Of a stretch of DNA of 64,000 bases, positions 44,319 to 53,510 are shown piece by piece. The DNA lies in assembly GCA_937927895.1 (NCBI GenBank), contig CALGKA010000014.1, positions 19,257 through 83,256 of the forward strand. The letters run 5' to 3'. The notes below the pieces were generated by a model that saw only the letters and a program-made list of their open reading frames with translations, did not search any database and was not told the DNA's origin. Position numbers and translations under genes: made by a program. Every line of letters begins with the position of its first letter. Position 1 is the stretch's first letter. Origin of the DNA: an uncultured Granulosicoccaceae bacterium. GTDB lineage: Bacteria > Pseudomonadota > Gammaproteobacteria > Granulosicoccales > Granulosicoccaceae.

Positions 44319-44780
44319 ATGTCAGTGTCATTAAAAATAAATGGAGAGACGCGTCAGGTCAACGCAGATGCAGATACTCCATTATTATGGGTAATCAGAG
44401 ACGAACTTAACCTTACGGGTACTAAGTTCGGGTGCGGTGTTGCTTCATGTGGCTCTTGCACTGTACATATAAATGGTAAACCACAGCGCTCATGTGTGTT
44501 GCCTATCAGTGCAGTCGGTGATAGCGAAGTAACAACAATTGAGATGATAGACACACCGCAAGCTAAGGCGGTGCAAACCGCATGGCAGGAACTTGATGTA
44601 GTGCAGTGTGGTTATTGTCAATCGGGGCAGATCATGTCGGCTATTGGCCTGTTATCAAATAATGCTAAACCAACCGATGAAGATATAGACGGCTATATGT
44701 CAGGCAATGCTTGTCGTTGTGCCACTTATCAGCGCATACGTGCTGCTATCCACCGCGCATCTGACCTACTGGAGGCTTAA
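44319..44780 (+). CDS. iorA: 2Fe-2S subunit of a molybdenum hydroxylase (IorA-like)
   Basis: Small subunit, 153 residues, carrying electrons from the molybdenum site. The plant-type cluster uses C39, C44, C47 and C59 (FGCGVASCGSCTVH). The second cluster uses C97, C100, C132 and C134 (QCGYCQSGQ and ACRCATYQ). AAGGAG lies just before the ATG. The catalytic subunit follows four bases later. A two-subunit set without a flavin subunit matches isoquinoline oxidoreductase and aldehyde-oxidising relatives. Confidence 0.9.
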   Translation: MSVSLKINGETRQVNADADTPLLWVIRDELNLTGTKFGCGVASCGSCTVHINGKPQRSCVLPISAVGDSEVTTIEMIDTPQAKAVQTAWQELDVVQCGYCQSGQIMSAIGLLSNNAKPTDEDIDGYMSGNACRCATYQRIRAAIHRASDLLEA

Positions 44781-44784
44781 TATC

Positions 44785-47040
44785 ATGGAAGACCTAAAAA
44801 CAGCACCAACAATGCCCGCATCTGCTAAGTCGAGCTCTAACAAGTCGGCTTCCGCAATGAGCAGGCGTACCTTTTTAAAGAGCTCTGTGGTCCTCGGTGG
44901 CTCGATAGTGGTAGGTTTTAATGCCACTGGCTTGTTAGCCAAAGAAACGGCCACCATGGCGGCGACCGGCACTGGTTTTAATCCGTTTGTAAAAATATCC
45001 CCGGACGGACAAGTAACGGTAGTTGTTAAGCACTTTGAAATGGGGCAGGGAACCACTACCGGTTTAACCACTCTGGTCGCAGAGGAGCTCGATGTAGGAT
45101 GGGATCAAGTAAACATAGAGTTTGCACCAGCAGGTGAAAGCTACATTAACTTAGCGTTTGGCGGTCAGGGAACGGGTGGCTCAACCGCTATTGCAAACTC
45201 TTTCATGCAGTATCGGCAAGCCGGTGCTGCTGCTCGAGACATGATCATCCGAGCTGCGGCTGCAAAGTGGGAAATTGACGCCGGCATGATTGCAATGAGT
45301 GATGGTGTTCTAAGTGATGGTTACGACAACAAAGGTATGATTGGAGAATTTGTCGCCGAGGCGGCAAAGCTCACGCCGGTGGCTGAGCCAAAGCTTAAAG
45401 ATGCTGCAGACTTCAAGCTTATCGGGAAAGATAAGTTAGCCCGACTAGACAGCCTGCCCAAGACCACTGGTAAAGCCATGTTTGCTATGGATGTTAAAGT
45501 CCCCAACATGGTGTATGCCACCGTCTTAACGTCGCCGCAGTTTGGCGGCATATTAAAAAGTTTTGACCTGGGCGATGCGGTAAAAGTAAATGGCTTTATA
45601 GACGCGAAAGCATTACCTAATAAAACAGGTGTGGCGGTATACGCAGAATCAACCTGGGCTTCTATAAAAGCGCGTCGAGCCATTACAGCACAATGGGATA
45701 GCTCCGCAGCAGATGCACGTGGCACTGCAGAGATGCTGTCTGAATATACCGACAAGTTAAACGCCGAACCTACGTATGATGCTACTGGCAAAGGTAATTT
45801 AGCAGCCATGGAAGATGCAGCGAAAGCAGCCACTCAGTCTGTATCTGCAGATTTTCATTTTCCACTGCTGGCGCATGCACCAATGGAGCCCGTTAACTGC
45901 GTAGTAGAACCCACTGAAGATGGCGGTATCCGTTTGCATGATGGTTGTCAGTTCCCCATGATCACGCATCCAACGCTCGCAGCTATCGCGGAACTACCTC
46001 CTGAAAAAGTAGATATAGTTACCTATTATGCCGGTGGCTCGTTTGGTAGGCGCGCGAATGGAAATTCCGATTACCACGTGCAAGCACTAATGGCCTATTT
46101 GGCGCTCGGTGGTGAAAAAGCCGTAAAGCTTGTTTGGACCCGTGAAGATGATCTGGCCGGCGGTTATTACAGACCAATGTTTGCACAGCGTGCGCATATC
46201 GGTATCGGTGATGACGGTAAAATTTCCGCTTGGGGGCATCGCTCTGTGGCGCAGTCAATTTTTAAAGGCGGCCCTATGGAAAGTATTGCTGTGCACAACG
46301 GCGTTGATCACTTCTCTGTTGAAGGCATAGTTGATACCCCTTATCAGATCCCCATGGCGCTGGGCTTAACAGACTATGAATCACCCATGCCTGTTCTTTG
46401 GTGGCGCTCTGTGGGCCATAGTCAATCTGGCTACACCATGGAAGTATTAATGGATATGGCGGCAGAGGCTGCCGGTGCCGATCCGGTTGAATTCCGACTT
46501 GCCCACCTGGATGAAACTGACCCTGATCAAAAGCGCTTTGCCGGTGTATTAAAACTTGCTGCCGATAAGGCCGGTTGGGATGGCAGGTCGACCAAAGGTA
46601 AGGGGCGGGGCATTGCAGTGCATAAGTCGTTTAATACCTACGTTGCACAAGTGATGGATGTGTCGGTAAATGATAAGGGTGCTATTTCACTTGATAAGGT
46701 CGTGTGTGCGGTTGATTGTGGAATTGCCGTTAACCCTGATGTTATTCGAGCGCAAATGGAAGGTGCAATTGGCTACGGTTTAGGTGCGGTGATGCGTAAT
46801 GAAATTACCATGAAAGAAGGCGTAGTCGATCAGATGAACTTCCCACAATATAAACCACTGCGTATCACAGATATGCCAGAGGTTGATGTTCATATTGTGC
46901 AGTCTGATCTTGAGCCAACCGGAGTAGGTGAGCCAGGGTTGCCACCTGCTGGCCCTGCGTTGGCCAATGCGATTTATGCGGCAATAGGTAGGCGTGTGAC
47001 CAAATTACCTATGACCAGTGACGGGATCACTTTCGCGTAA
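44785..47040 (+). CDS. iorB: Molybdopterin-binding subunit, IorB-like, Tat-exported
   Basis: Catalytic subunit of a xanthine-dehydrogenase-family hydroxylase, 751 residues from ATG 44785 (GGAGG nine bases upstream). A twin-arginine signal (SRRTFLKSSVVLGGS, R27/R28) sends the folded complex to the periplasm. Two molybdopterin-binding domains follow, with GQGTGGSTA, SFGRRANGNSDYHVQA and a C-terminal GVGEPGLPPAGPA holding the catalytic Glu. The substrate is unknown; aldehydes or N-heterocycles are typical. Confidence 0.9.
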   Translation: MEDLKTAPTMPASAKSSSNKSASAMSRRTFLKSSVVLGGSIVVGFNATGLLAKETATMAATGTGFNPFVKISPDGQVTVVVKHFEMGQGTTTGLTTLVAEELDVGWDQVNIEFAPAGESYINLAFGGQGTGGSTAIANSFMQYRQAGAAARDMIIRAAAAKWEIDAGMIAMSDGVLSDGYDNKGMIGEFVAEAAKLTPVAEPKLKDAADFKLIGKDKLARLDSLPKTTGKAMFAMDVKVPNMVYATVLTSPQFGGILKSFDLGDAVKVNGFIDAKALPNKTGVAVYAESTWASIKARRAITAQWDSSAADARGTAEMLSEYTDKLNAEPTYDATGKGNLAAMEDAAKAATQSVSADFHFPLLAHAPMEPVNCVVEPTEDGGIRLHDGCQFPMITHPTLAAIAELPPEKVDIVTYYAGGSFGRRANGNSDYHVQALMAYLALGGEKAVKLVWTREDDLAGGYYRPMFAQRAHIGIGDDGKISAWGHRSVAQSIFKGGPMESIAVHNGVDHFSVEGIVDTPYQIPMALGLTDYESPMPVLWWRSVGHSQSGYTMEVLMDMAAEAAGADPVEFRLAHLDETDPDQKRFAGVLKLAADKAGWDGRSTKGKGRGIAVHKSFNTYVAQVMDVSVNDKGAISLDKVVCAVDCGIAVNPDVIRAQMEGAIGYGLGAVMRNEITMKEGVVDQMNFPQYKPLRITDMPEVDVHIVQSDLEPTGVGEPGLPPAGPALANAIYAAIGRRVTKLPMTSDGITFA

Positions 47041-47060
47041 TTTATAAAGTACATGGTAAT

Positions 47061-47086
47061 AAAAAAGGCCCGAATTGCTCGGGCCT
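47061..47086 (-). terminator. Intrinsic terminator between convergent genes
   Basis: An 8-bp GC-rich stem (47066-47073 with 47079-47086) followed on the minus strand by six T residues. It stops the LNLDQF-repeat gene and may also end the iorAB transcript. Confidence 0.85.
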
Positions 47087-47105
47087 GATTGCTTCTATTT
47101 TCAGT

Positions 47106-47630
47106 CTACATTCTATTCGCCTGCCCGGACCTGCGCTTTCTGTTGCGCCATTTAGACATAATAATTAAAAATACCAAAAACATCAGCCCGCCCACGATAA
47201 ACACACGTGTGTATTTAAACTCTGGCCGACTTGCGCTTTCAGTCGCGCTAGCATCAATTTGATTACCGTTGGTTTGATTGGCGCTATTTTGATTGGCAGT
47301 CGGGCTGGTAGGGTTGGCCTTGGTAAACTTATCTAAATTTAATTCCGATTCTTGTTTGTCCTTATCAAATTGTTCTAGATTAAGTTCAGAATCGTTTGGT
47401 TCAGACTCGGTTCTTAGCTCAGCGTCGGTGGCGGCAGGCTTAAACTGATCAAGATTTAACTCAAGATCTTTATCTGTCTGGGGTTGTGCCGTGTCAGTTG
47501 AAAACTGATCTAAATTGAGTTTCAGGTCGTCGTCAGCTGAGCCTGACTGCTGGGCCAGGCTCTGAGTCGCTACACAGGTCAGTAAGACTGCTGAGAAAAT
47601 CCAAAGAATACGTTTGCACATAAAAGTCAC
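47106..47630 (-). CDS. Membrane-anchored protein with four LNLDQF-type repeats
   Basis: Unrecognised 174-residue protein. A signal peptide ends near residue 27 (TQSLAQ). Four copies of a short motif, K/E-LNL-D/E-Q/K-F, lie at about 36-43, 56-63, 81-88 and 95-102 in acidic, disordered-looking sequence. An Asn/Thr/Ser-rich linker, one transmembrane helix at 143-159 and a basic tail (KWRNRKRRSGQ) follow. The expected topology is a periplasmic repeat domain held by a C-terminal inner-membrane anchor. The repeats look like short linear docking motifs. It is divergent from the NDH-2 gene. Confidence 0.7.
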   Translation of the reverse strand: MTFMCKRILWIFSAVLLTCVATQSLAQQSGSADDDLKLNLDQFSTDTAQPQTDKDLELNLDQFKPAATDAELRTESEPNDSELNLEQFDKDKQESELNLDKFTKANPTSPTANQNSANQTNGNQIDASATESASRPEFKYTRVFIVGGLMFLVFLIIMSKWRNRKRRSGQANRM

Positions 47631-47868
47631 GTTGATGTTGGAATACGATTTAGATATTAATCGATTTGTACGGGTTTATCATCGCTAAATTACCCGGCAC
47701 TTTAATGGATAAGATCTGATTTTGCCGATTTTCACCGCCAATTCCTCAGCCAACTAATGAGTGCTTGTAGTCAAGTAAGGCAGTGTAAAATATTCAGTAG
47801 TGTTTCTGTCCTACGGACGTCATCCACTGTGGCATTATACGTTTGACTCAATAAAAATATAGATACTA

Positions 47869-49179
47869 ATGAATACGGTGAAGCAGCACAGCATAGTCAT
47901 TCTTGGGGGTGGGGCAGCGGGGCTCGCTTTAGCATCAAAGATTGGGCGTCGCTACAGACGTTCAAAAAGTGTTCGTGTAATGCTAGTGGATCAGCAACTG
48001 ACTCATGTTTGGAAGCCCTTGCTTCATGAGGTAGCTGCTGGTTCTTTTGATCCTAATGTCAATGAAATATCATTTTTAGCACAAGCTAAGCGTTGCGGTT
48101 TTAAATTTCGCTTAGGTTCACTAAGCGGCATTGATCGAAAGGAAAAACGTATTACGCTTGCCCCTATTTATGATGAACAAAACAATCTGTTAAGCAAAGA
48201 ACGTAATATAAGTTACGATACACTGGTAGTGGCAGTGGGTAGTGTCAGCAATGATTTTGGTGTGGCAGGCGTAAACGAGCACTGCCTTTATCTAGATACA
48301 ACACAGCAGGCTGAAAATTTTCACAAGCGTTTGGTGCGAACCTATACACAAATATTTTCATCTGACCAATCAGTTAAAGATCCAGAGCTGCATATAAGTA
48401 TTATCGGTGCTGGAGCAACAGGAGTAGAGCTTGCAGCGCAACTCCGCCAAATTGCAGACCTACTTGATACCTACGGAGACGTTACAGAGCATTCTATGCG
48501 GCTTAACGTAAGAATAGTCGAAGGCGCTGATCGAATACTACCCGCGTTACCAGAAAATCTATCGGTAGCTACGGCTAAACAGCTTAAAAAGCTAGGCGTG
48601 GAAATCTATACCAGTGAAGTGGTTACAGAAATCAATGAAAATGCTGTGCATACAAAAAGCGGTAAAGTAATACCAAGTAATATTTCTGTGTGGGCGGCGG
48701 GTATAAAAGCACCAGCGCTTTTGCAACATACCAATGGCTTGGAACTCAATAAAATTAATCAGCTGTTGGTTAAAGATACCCTTCAAACCACACTCGATGA
48801 CAACATCTTTGCTATTGGTGATTGCGCAGCGTGCATCTGGGAGGGTGAAAAATATGTTCCTCCGCGAGCGCAATCGGCACACCAGCAGGCAACGTTATTA
48901 GTGAAAAGTATTCGCAATAGACTTAAAGGCGACCCCCTACCAGTATTCGAATACAGAGATTATGGCTCGTTAGTGTCGCTCGGCAGTTATTCAACGGTGG
49001 GTAATCTAATGGGTAATGTGATAAAAACGGTACGTATAGAGGGATTTCTCGCAAGGTTAGTGTATTTGTCGCTGTATAAAATGCATCAGGTATCATTGTT
49101 TGGCTATGTAAGAACCGCACTGTTTACGTTATCAAATATTTTTCGTCGGTCGGTTCATCCGGAAATAAAACTGCACTAA
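47869..49179 (+). CDS. ndh: Type II NADH dehydrogenase
   Basis: A 436-residue monotopic flavoprotein oxidising NADH and reducing quinone without pumping. The FAD site is VILGGGAAGLALA; the NADH site is SIIGAGATGVELA. DNIFAIGDCAA is the second FAD motif, and RAQSAHQQA lies in the quinone region. A C-terminal amphipathic segment should attach it to the inner membrane. It is probably transcribed alone or with the aldo/keto reductase 36 bases downstream. Confidence 0.92.
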   Translation: MNTVKQHSIVILGGGAAGLALASKIGRRYRRSKSVRVMLVDQQLTHVWKPLLHEVAAGSFDPNVNEISFLAQAKRCGFKFRLGSLSGIDRKEKRITLAPIYDEQNNLLSKERNISYDTLVVAVGSVSNDFGVAGVNEHCLYLDTTQQAENFHKRLVRTYTQIFSSDQSVKDPELHISIIGAGATGVELAAQLRQIADLLDTYGDVTEHSMRLNVRIVEGADRILPALPENLSVATAKQLKKLGVEIYTSEVVTEINENAVHTKSGKVIPSNISVWAAGIKAPALLQHTNGLELNKINQLLVKDTLQTTLDDNIFAIGDCAACIWEGEKYVPPRAQSAHQQATLLVKSIRNRLKGDPLPVFEYRDYGSLVSLGSYSTVGNLMGNVIKTVRIEGFLARLVYLSLYKMHQVSLFGYVRTALFTLSNIFRRSVHPEIKLH

Positions 49180-49214
49180 GAATGGCAGCACTATACCTAT
49201 AGAGGGCAGAAAAA

Positions 49215-50285
49215 ATGGAATCTAAAAGTCGTAAGATAAGCAAGCCCGGTAAAATGGGTCAAGTTCGCAAAGTCGGTAAAGTGCGTAAGTTTGGTCAAAA
49301 GCGCAAGCTCGGCAACACTTCGCTGCAACTCAGTGAGTTAGGTTTAGGTTGTGCTGCAATGGCGGGTAATCACCGACCCGTCGCAGAAGCAGATATTCGT
49401 GGAGCCATTAGTGCCGGGTTGGAAGCCGGAATAGAGTTTGTAGATACTGCCCCTTTTTATGGTTTCGGTCGCTCTGAACACTTTGTTGGTGACGCTATCC
49501 GATCAATGGATGATATTGTTTTATCTACCAAGGCAGGGCGCTTGTTAAAGCCCGGCCCTGCACCAAAGCCTGTCGCTGATGAATGGCCCGGTAGCTTTAA
49601 CTTCAACCCGGTATACGACTACACCTATGATGGTGTTATGCGCTCCTACGAAGACAGCCTGCAGCGCATGGGCTTAAGCAAAATTGATATCTTGCTACTG
49701 CATGATATCGGTGAGATGCAACACGGCCCTGAGCTCAACAAGAAATTATTCGCCGATGCAATGTCCGGCGGATATAAAGCGCTGGATGAACTGCGCAACG
49801 CTGGTGATATTAATGCTATAGGCTTAGGCGTTAACGAGCGCGAAGTTTGTTTACAGGCAATGGAACACGGCCACTGGGATACCTTTCTTCTTGCTGGTCG
49901 ATACACCTTGCATGAACAGCAGCCGATTCATGATCTGCTGCCGGCTTGTGAAAAAGCCGGCACTGGGATTATTCTAGGCGGGCCGTTTAACTCCGGTATA
50001 TTGGCTGGGGGCGATACATGGAATTATGCCAAAGCGCCGCCTGAAGTGATGCAGAAAGTGCAAAAGATAACTGCAGTGTGTGATGCTTACAAAGTTCCAC
50101 TGGCAGCTGCTGCATTGCAATATCCATTGGGCTCGCCGCTTGTTGCAAGTGTGATTCCAGGGCCTAGATCAGCTGCTGAGATGAAGCAAGTTATTGAGTG
50201 GTTTAATACGCCTATTTCGCCTTCGTTGTGGAGTGATTTGCAGAATGAGGGCTTACTTGACTTGGAGGCACCTGTTCCCGATTAG
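49215..50285 (+). CDS. Aldo/keto reductase, L-fucose / D-threo-aldose dehydrogenase type
   Basis: NAD(P)-dependent barrel enzyme of 356 residues. The tetrad is visible: Asp and Tyr in FVDTAPFYGFG, Lys in LSTKAGRL and His in LLLHDIG. The pattern of RKLGNTSLQLSELGLGCAAM and KPVADEW matches aldose 1-dehydrogenases that oxidise L-fucose or related sugars to lactones. A fuconolactonase-like gene at 59 kb would supply the next step. The first ~28 residues are a basic, repetitive extension (KVGKVRKFGQKRK) that relatives lack; translation from the internal ATG 49254 is possible. Confidence 0.85.
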   Translation: MESKSRKISKPGKMGQVRKVGKVRKFGQKRKLGNTSLQLSELGLGCAAMAGNHRPVAEADIRGAISAGLEAGIEFVDTAPFYGFGRSEHFVGDAIRSMDDIVLSTKAGRLLKPGPAPKPVADEWPGSFNFNPVYDYTYDGVMRSYEDSLQRMGLSKIDILLLHDIGEMQHGPELNKKLFADAMSGGYKALDELRNAGDINAIGLGVNEREVCLQAMEHGHWDTFLLAGRYTLHEQQPIHDLLPACEKAGTGIILGGPFNSGILAGGDTWNYAKAPPEVMQKVQKITAVCDAYKVPLAAAALQYPLGSPLVASVIPGPRSAAEMKQVIEWFNTPISPSLWSDLQNEGLLDLEAPVPD

Positions 50286-50491
50286 TTTCCCTGCCGCTTT
50301 TATCCCTGCAGGCTTTCCCCAGGCGGGGAGGATATCAGGAACAACAGATAACACATGGTAAACCGTCGGGTGATCTTTGATAAAGTGAAGGTCTCCGGCC
50401 GAGCCTGCTGCGCAAGTCAGCCACCGGCTCAGGAAAAACAAACAACACCCATATCAGATGCATTTTGTTCTTTTTTGTATTTGACAGTTTT

Positions 50492-50531
50492 GTCCCTCGG
50501 GGGAAGCCCGAAGCGTGAGCGAGGGACTATA
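50492..50531. repeat. REP-like element, second family
   Basis: GTCCCTC (50492-50498) pairs with GAGGGAC (50521-50527) around the core AAGCCCGAAGCGTGAGC. The same core occurs at about 51418-51442 and 51731-51762, with a diverged copy at 51558-51592. Confidence 0.75.
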
Positions 50532-50624
50532 ATAGTGAGTGTTGCGGTGCTCTACTTACTCTCATAAAAACACGTGAGCATCGTTTGTTAAAGTTGTATT
50601 AAGCCATACTTAAATAGCGTTAAC

Positions 50625-50780
50625 TCACTCGGGTATTGGCTCTACGTGTAGTACTTGAATCCAGCCTGTTGATACGCCTAACAATAGTTTCCTGTTTTGG
50701 TACTCTACTGTGACAAGTCGTTCTCGACCGCCTAATGAGGTTACTTCCAGTACATTGGTGTGAATGTTGTGCCGAATAAT
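50625..50780 (-). pseudogene. fliO: fliO 3' fragment (decayed flagellar export gene)
   Basis: An open minus-strand frame ending at 50625 reads SLGGRERLVTVEYQNRKLLL, then GVSTGWIQVLH. This matches the conserved C-terminal cytoplasmic domain of FliO (SLG.RER..., LLGV...I..LH). Its N-terminus and transmembrane helix are missing, and the upstream part runs into the flhB fragment in another frame. No intact flagellar gene is nearby. Confidence 0.65.
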
Positions 50781-51022
50781 TGCGTGGTTTGAGTGTTCAT
50801 CATGTTGGCCAGGTGCGACGCATCAAACCAGGAAAGATTGGCAGTGGCGTCTAGCGAGCTATAAGCAACATAAAAACTGATTGAAAATATAACTACTGTC
50901 TTAACAATCGATTTGAAAAGTTCCACTAGACTGTTTGTTGAGAAAATTCGTTTTATACCTGCAATCAAACTGATATTTGACAGTTTCGGTTTTACTTTTT
51001 CGAACGTAAAAATGAACCCTGT
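50741..51022 (-). pseudogene. flhB: flhB internal fragment (decayed flagellar/type III export gene)
   Basis: A 93-codon open frame reads GFIFTFEKVKPKLSN, then AGIKRIFSTNSLVELFKSIV and a hydrophobic helix. This is the region linking the second and third membrane segments of FlhB/SctU proteins, with the hallmark G-x-KR-x-FS...LVEL.K. Both ends are missing: a stop precedes it at 51023 and the C-terminal autocleavage domain (NPTH) is absent. A hydrophobic open frame upstream (about 51026-51095) could be more of the gene after a frameshift. Confidence 0.65.
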
Positions 51023-51266
51023 TCAGAGATGCAGGCTGAAACACAGATGTTTAAAATAACGCAGGAAGCGGCTACCACCATTATTAAATCTGTTGGTGAA
51101 GCACTGCAGGCTACTGCTAGAAAACAATAACAGTAGTTTCCCTGCCGGGCTTTTCCTGCAGAATGCTTGTAAGCGTGGTTCGCCTTTGGCAGCCACGCTT
51201 TTTTTACTTTTACCTTTGCAAGCGCCTCGTGATTTGTATGCGTTGCATGAACTAGCGTCGTTTGCC

Positions 51267-51415
51267 CTCACATCCGTGCGTCCCTCGCACCGTACGTCCC
51301 ACCACCGTGGTCCCTCGCACACCGTACGTCCCTCGCACCGTGCGTCCATTACACCGTACGTCCCACGCACCGTGCGTCCCTCACACCGTTAGCCCTCGCA
51401 CCGTTCCCCTCGGGG
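51267..51415. repeat. Degenerate tandem array of CGTCCCTCGCACCGT units
   Basis: About ten imperfect 14-18-base units based on CGTcCCTCGCACCGTaCGTCCC follow one another, ending at a REP-like GAAGCCCGAAGCG unit. Open frames across it are low-complexity Arg/Ser/Pro/His and not genes. CGTCCC-type units recur at about 51688-51728. Confidence 0.8.
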
Positions 51416-52213
51416 GGGAAGCCCGAAGCGTGAGCGAGGGATTAAAGAAACGGATGCGTCAGTGCTCCACCGGCTTAAAGCAAAACCAGTGGTTGATAGT
51501 GTTCTGATAACTTCGTCTTCATTATTTCTAAATCATTGCGTGATTACTACGCTGTTCGTCCCCTCGTGAGAGCCCAAAGCGTGAACGAACGGTTAAAGTA
51601 GCGGGTGTTACGTTCTCCACTAGCCTTGTTAAAATCAATGCGTGACTTCCTACAGCTGATAATCCATAACCCCCTGGCCTGAACTAAGCGTCGTTTGTCC
51701 CACGTACCGTTCGTCCCTCACACCGTTAGCTCACGGGGGAAGCCCGAAGCGTGAGCGAGGGGTTTAAGAAGTGGATGCGTCAGTGCTCTACCGCGCGGTG
51801 CACAACTCGCAGGTGACAGTGTTCTGGTTTCAATTCCTACTTTGATTGCCGACGCTTTAAACTGGTGTTTTACCCAAAGCAGATTCCTCAGATACCTATC
51901 GCGCTTGATTTGCAGTAATCGTATTCCTGGAAACCAACGCTTTTTACAGGTTGGGTGTCAGCGGCAACCGCCATAGATGCAACATTTATATTACAGTTGC
52001 GGGTCAAAAGGACGGAAATACGCCATTTTTACCTATCTATTTGAAGTAATACGGTAAATAGGTTGATTAAAACCTTGATATTCGATACTTTGCCCATAGT
52101 AACAACATGCTGGTGGCAACATTTCGACGTTGCCCCGTAAAGCGCACTTCCTTTGTATGGTGATAGCAAGGGCGGTATTTGTTTTTCACCGAATAAAGAG
52201 TACGAGTAAAAGT
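51416..52213. other. Repeat-rich region and csp leader
   Basis: Contains three GAAGCCCGAAGCG-type REP units (51418-51442, 51558-51592, 51731-51762) and no recognised gene. The last ~130 bases should form the promoter and long 5' leader of the cold-shock gene, a usual arrangement for csp mRNAs. Confidence 0.55.
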
Positions 52214-52420
52214 ATGGGTAAAGGTACAGTAAAGTGGTTCAACGCTGATAAAGGCTTCGGATTCATTACACCAGAAGATGGCGGCAAAGATTTATTTGTT
52301 CACCACTCTGAAATACAAGCAGGTGGCGGCTACGCTACTTTAAACGATGGCCAAGCGGTTGAGTTTGAAGTAGGCCAGGGCGAGAAAGGTCCTTGTGCAA
52401 ACAAGGTAACGCCTGTTTAA
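52214..52420 (+). CDS. Cold-shock protein (CspA family)
   Basis: A 68-residue single-strand nucleic-acid-binding OB fold. RNP1 is KGFGFITP and RNP2 is DLFVHHSEI; the start [10 protein letters not shown] is canonical. The frame opens further upstream at 52130, but translation begins at ATG 52214. It is monocistronic, with its own terminator. Such proteins act as RNA chaperones, often induced by cold; induction cannot be judged here. Confidence 0.95.
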   Translation: MGKGTVKWFNADKGFGFITPEDGGKDLFVHHSEIQAGGGYATLNDGQAVEFEVGQGEKGPCANKVTPV

Positions 52421-52469
52421 AACTACGCTGTTTTATAGCGAAGTACATGTAACAATGTAAGTTGTTACC

Positions 52470-52499
52470 AGGGCCGAAGCTTTTGCTTCGGCTCTTTTT
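52470..52499 (+). terminator. Intrinsic terminator of csp
   Basis: A GC-rich stem (52471-52480 with 52485-52493) and TTTT loop, followed by TCTTTTTG, 50 bases after the stop. Confidence 0.9.
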
Positions 52500-52686
52500 G
52501 TTTGTGCTGTCGTAAATGGCTGTTGAAGTAAAAGGGTTAGTAACACGAACAAATGTTTTTGGCTCACTGTGTACCAATGTAAGAGCAACAGTCGCACAAA
52601 AAAGAGGCCACCAATAGTTTGGCAGCCCCAAGAGGGTGTGTTCTAAGGAAGAAACATAGCTTTTTACAACACTCTATCGATACTGC

Positions 52687-53205
52687 TTAAGGCAATAACA
52701 CAGAATCGATTACGTGAATAACACCGTTACTGGCTTCTATGTCGGCAGTAGTAACCGTAGCAGTGCCTACCTTGACACCGTCAGTTGCATCGATCACGAG
52801 TGGTTCGCCGTTAACGGTCGTGGTGGTTAGCGATTGCCCTGTAATATCTGCAGACATTACTTTTCCAGCAAGCACATGGTAAGTCAGTATTGCGGCTAAC
52901 CTGTCTTTGTTTTCAGGTTTTAGTAAAGATTCAACAGTGCCAGCTGGCAAGGCTGCAAATGCAGCGTCGGTTGGTGCGAATACAGTAAACGGGCCATCAC
53001 CTTTTAATGTTTCTACTAAGCCCGCAGCTTGTACGGCGGCCACCAGTGTGCCGAAAGAGCCTGCAGCAACTGCGGTATCAACGATATCGGCTTTCATGCT
53101 GTCTGAAGCTTTATCCATCATAGGCATTGATTCTTTAACGGTGCTGCAAGCGGCTGTTAGGCTTACCACGGTTGTGACTAGAGCAATCTTTAAGTAATTG
53201 GTCAT
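52687..53205 (-). CDS. Fasciclin-domain lipoprotein
   Basis: A 172-residue protein with a lipobox (LTAAC, Cys20) and one FAS1 domain at about 40-172. It shows [17 protein letters not shown] (H1 motif), the YHVLAGKV motif and a terminal [12 protein letters not shown] (H2). FAS1 domains mediate adhesion or carbohydrate binding. It is probably anchored to the outer or inner membrane and stands alone. Confidence 0.92.
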   Translation of the reverse strand: MTNYLKIALVTTVVSLTAACSTVKESMPMMDKASDSMKADIVDTAVAAGSFGTLVAAVQAAGLVETLKGDGPFTVFAPTDAAFAALPAGTVESLLKPENKDRLAAILTYHVLAGKVMSADITGQSLTTTTVNGEPLVIDATDGVKVGTATVTTADIEASNGVIHVIDSVLLP

Positions 53206-53451
53206 TGAGTGTGTTCCTTGTTGGAATATGTAAACGCTGATTTATATTGTTTGTTGAGCGCAGGTTAGCGCTAGCGTTGTGAATGACCTGTGACTTATAG
53301 GTGTGTGATAAGTACCCGTGGTGTTGAACTTTGTATGCAGCGCTTGTAATCAATAAGGTCGGTCGGCTTTGCAGTTGTCTGCCGGGCAATATTGTACACC
53401 TAAGGTTTACAGGCGTGACTGCGCAGATTTTCATTAGCCGCACGAAAAAAT

Positions 53452-53483
53452 GTAAAAAAAAGGCCGCACAATGTGCGGCCTTT
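53452..53483 (-). terminator. Intrinsic terminator of msrB
   Basis: A long stem (53459-53469 with 53473-53483) and, on the minus strand, seven or more T residues. It lies about 30 bases past the msrB stop. Confidence 0.88.
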
Positions 53484-53510
53484 CTATTTGGGGGAGTAAT
53501 GGAGTAGCAA

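Noticed and set aside
51023..51392. Arg/Ser/Pro/His-rich frames on both strands across the CGTCCC array
   Set aside because: Direct products of the tandem repeat; no start signals or family.
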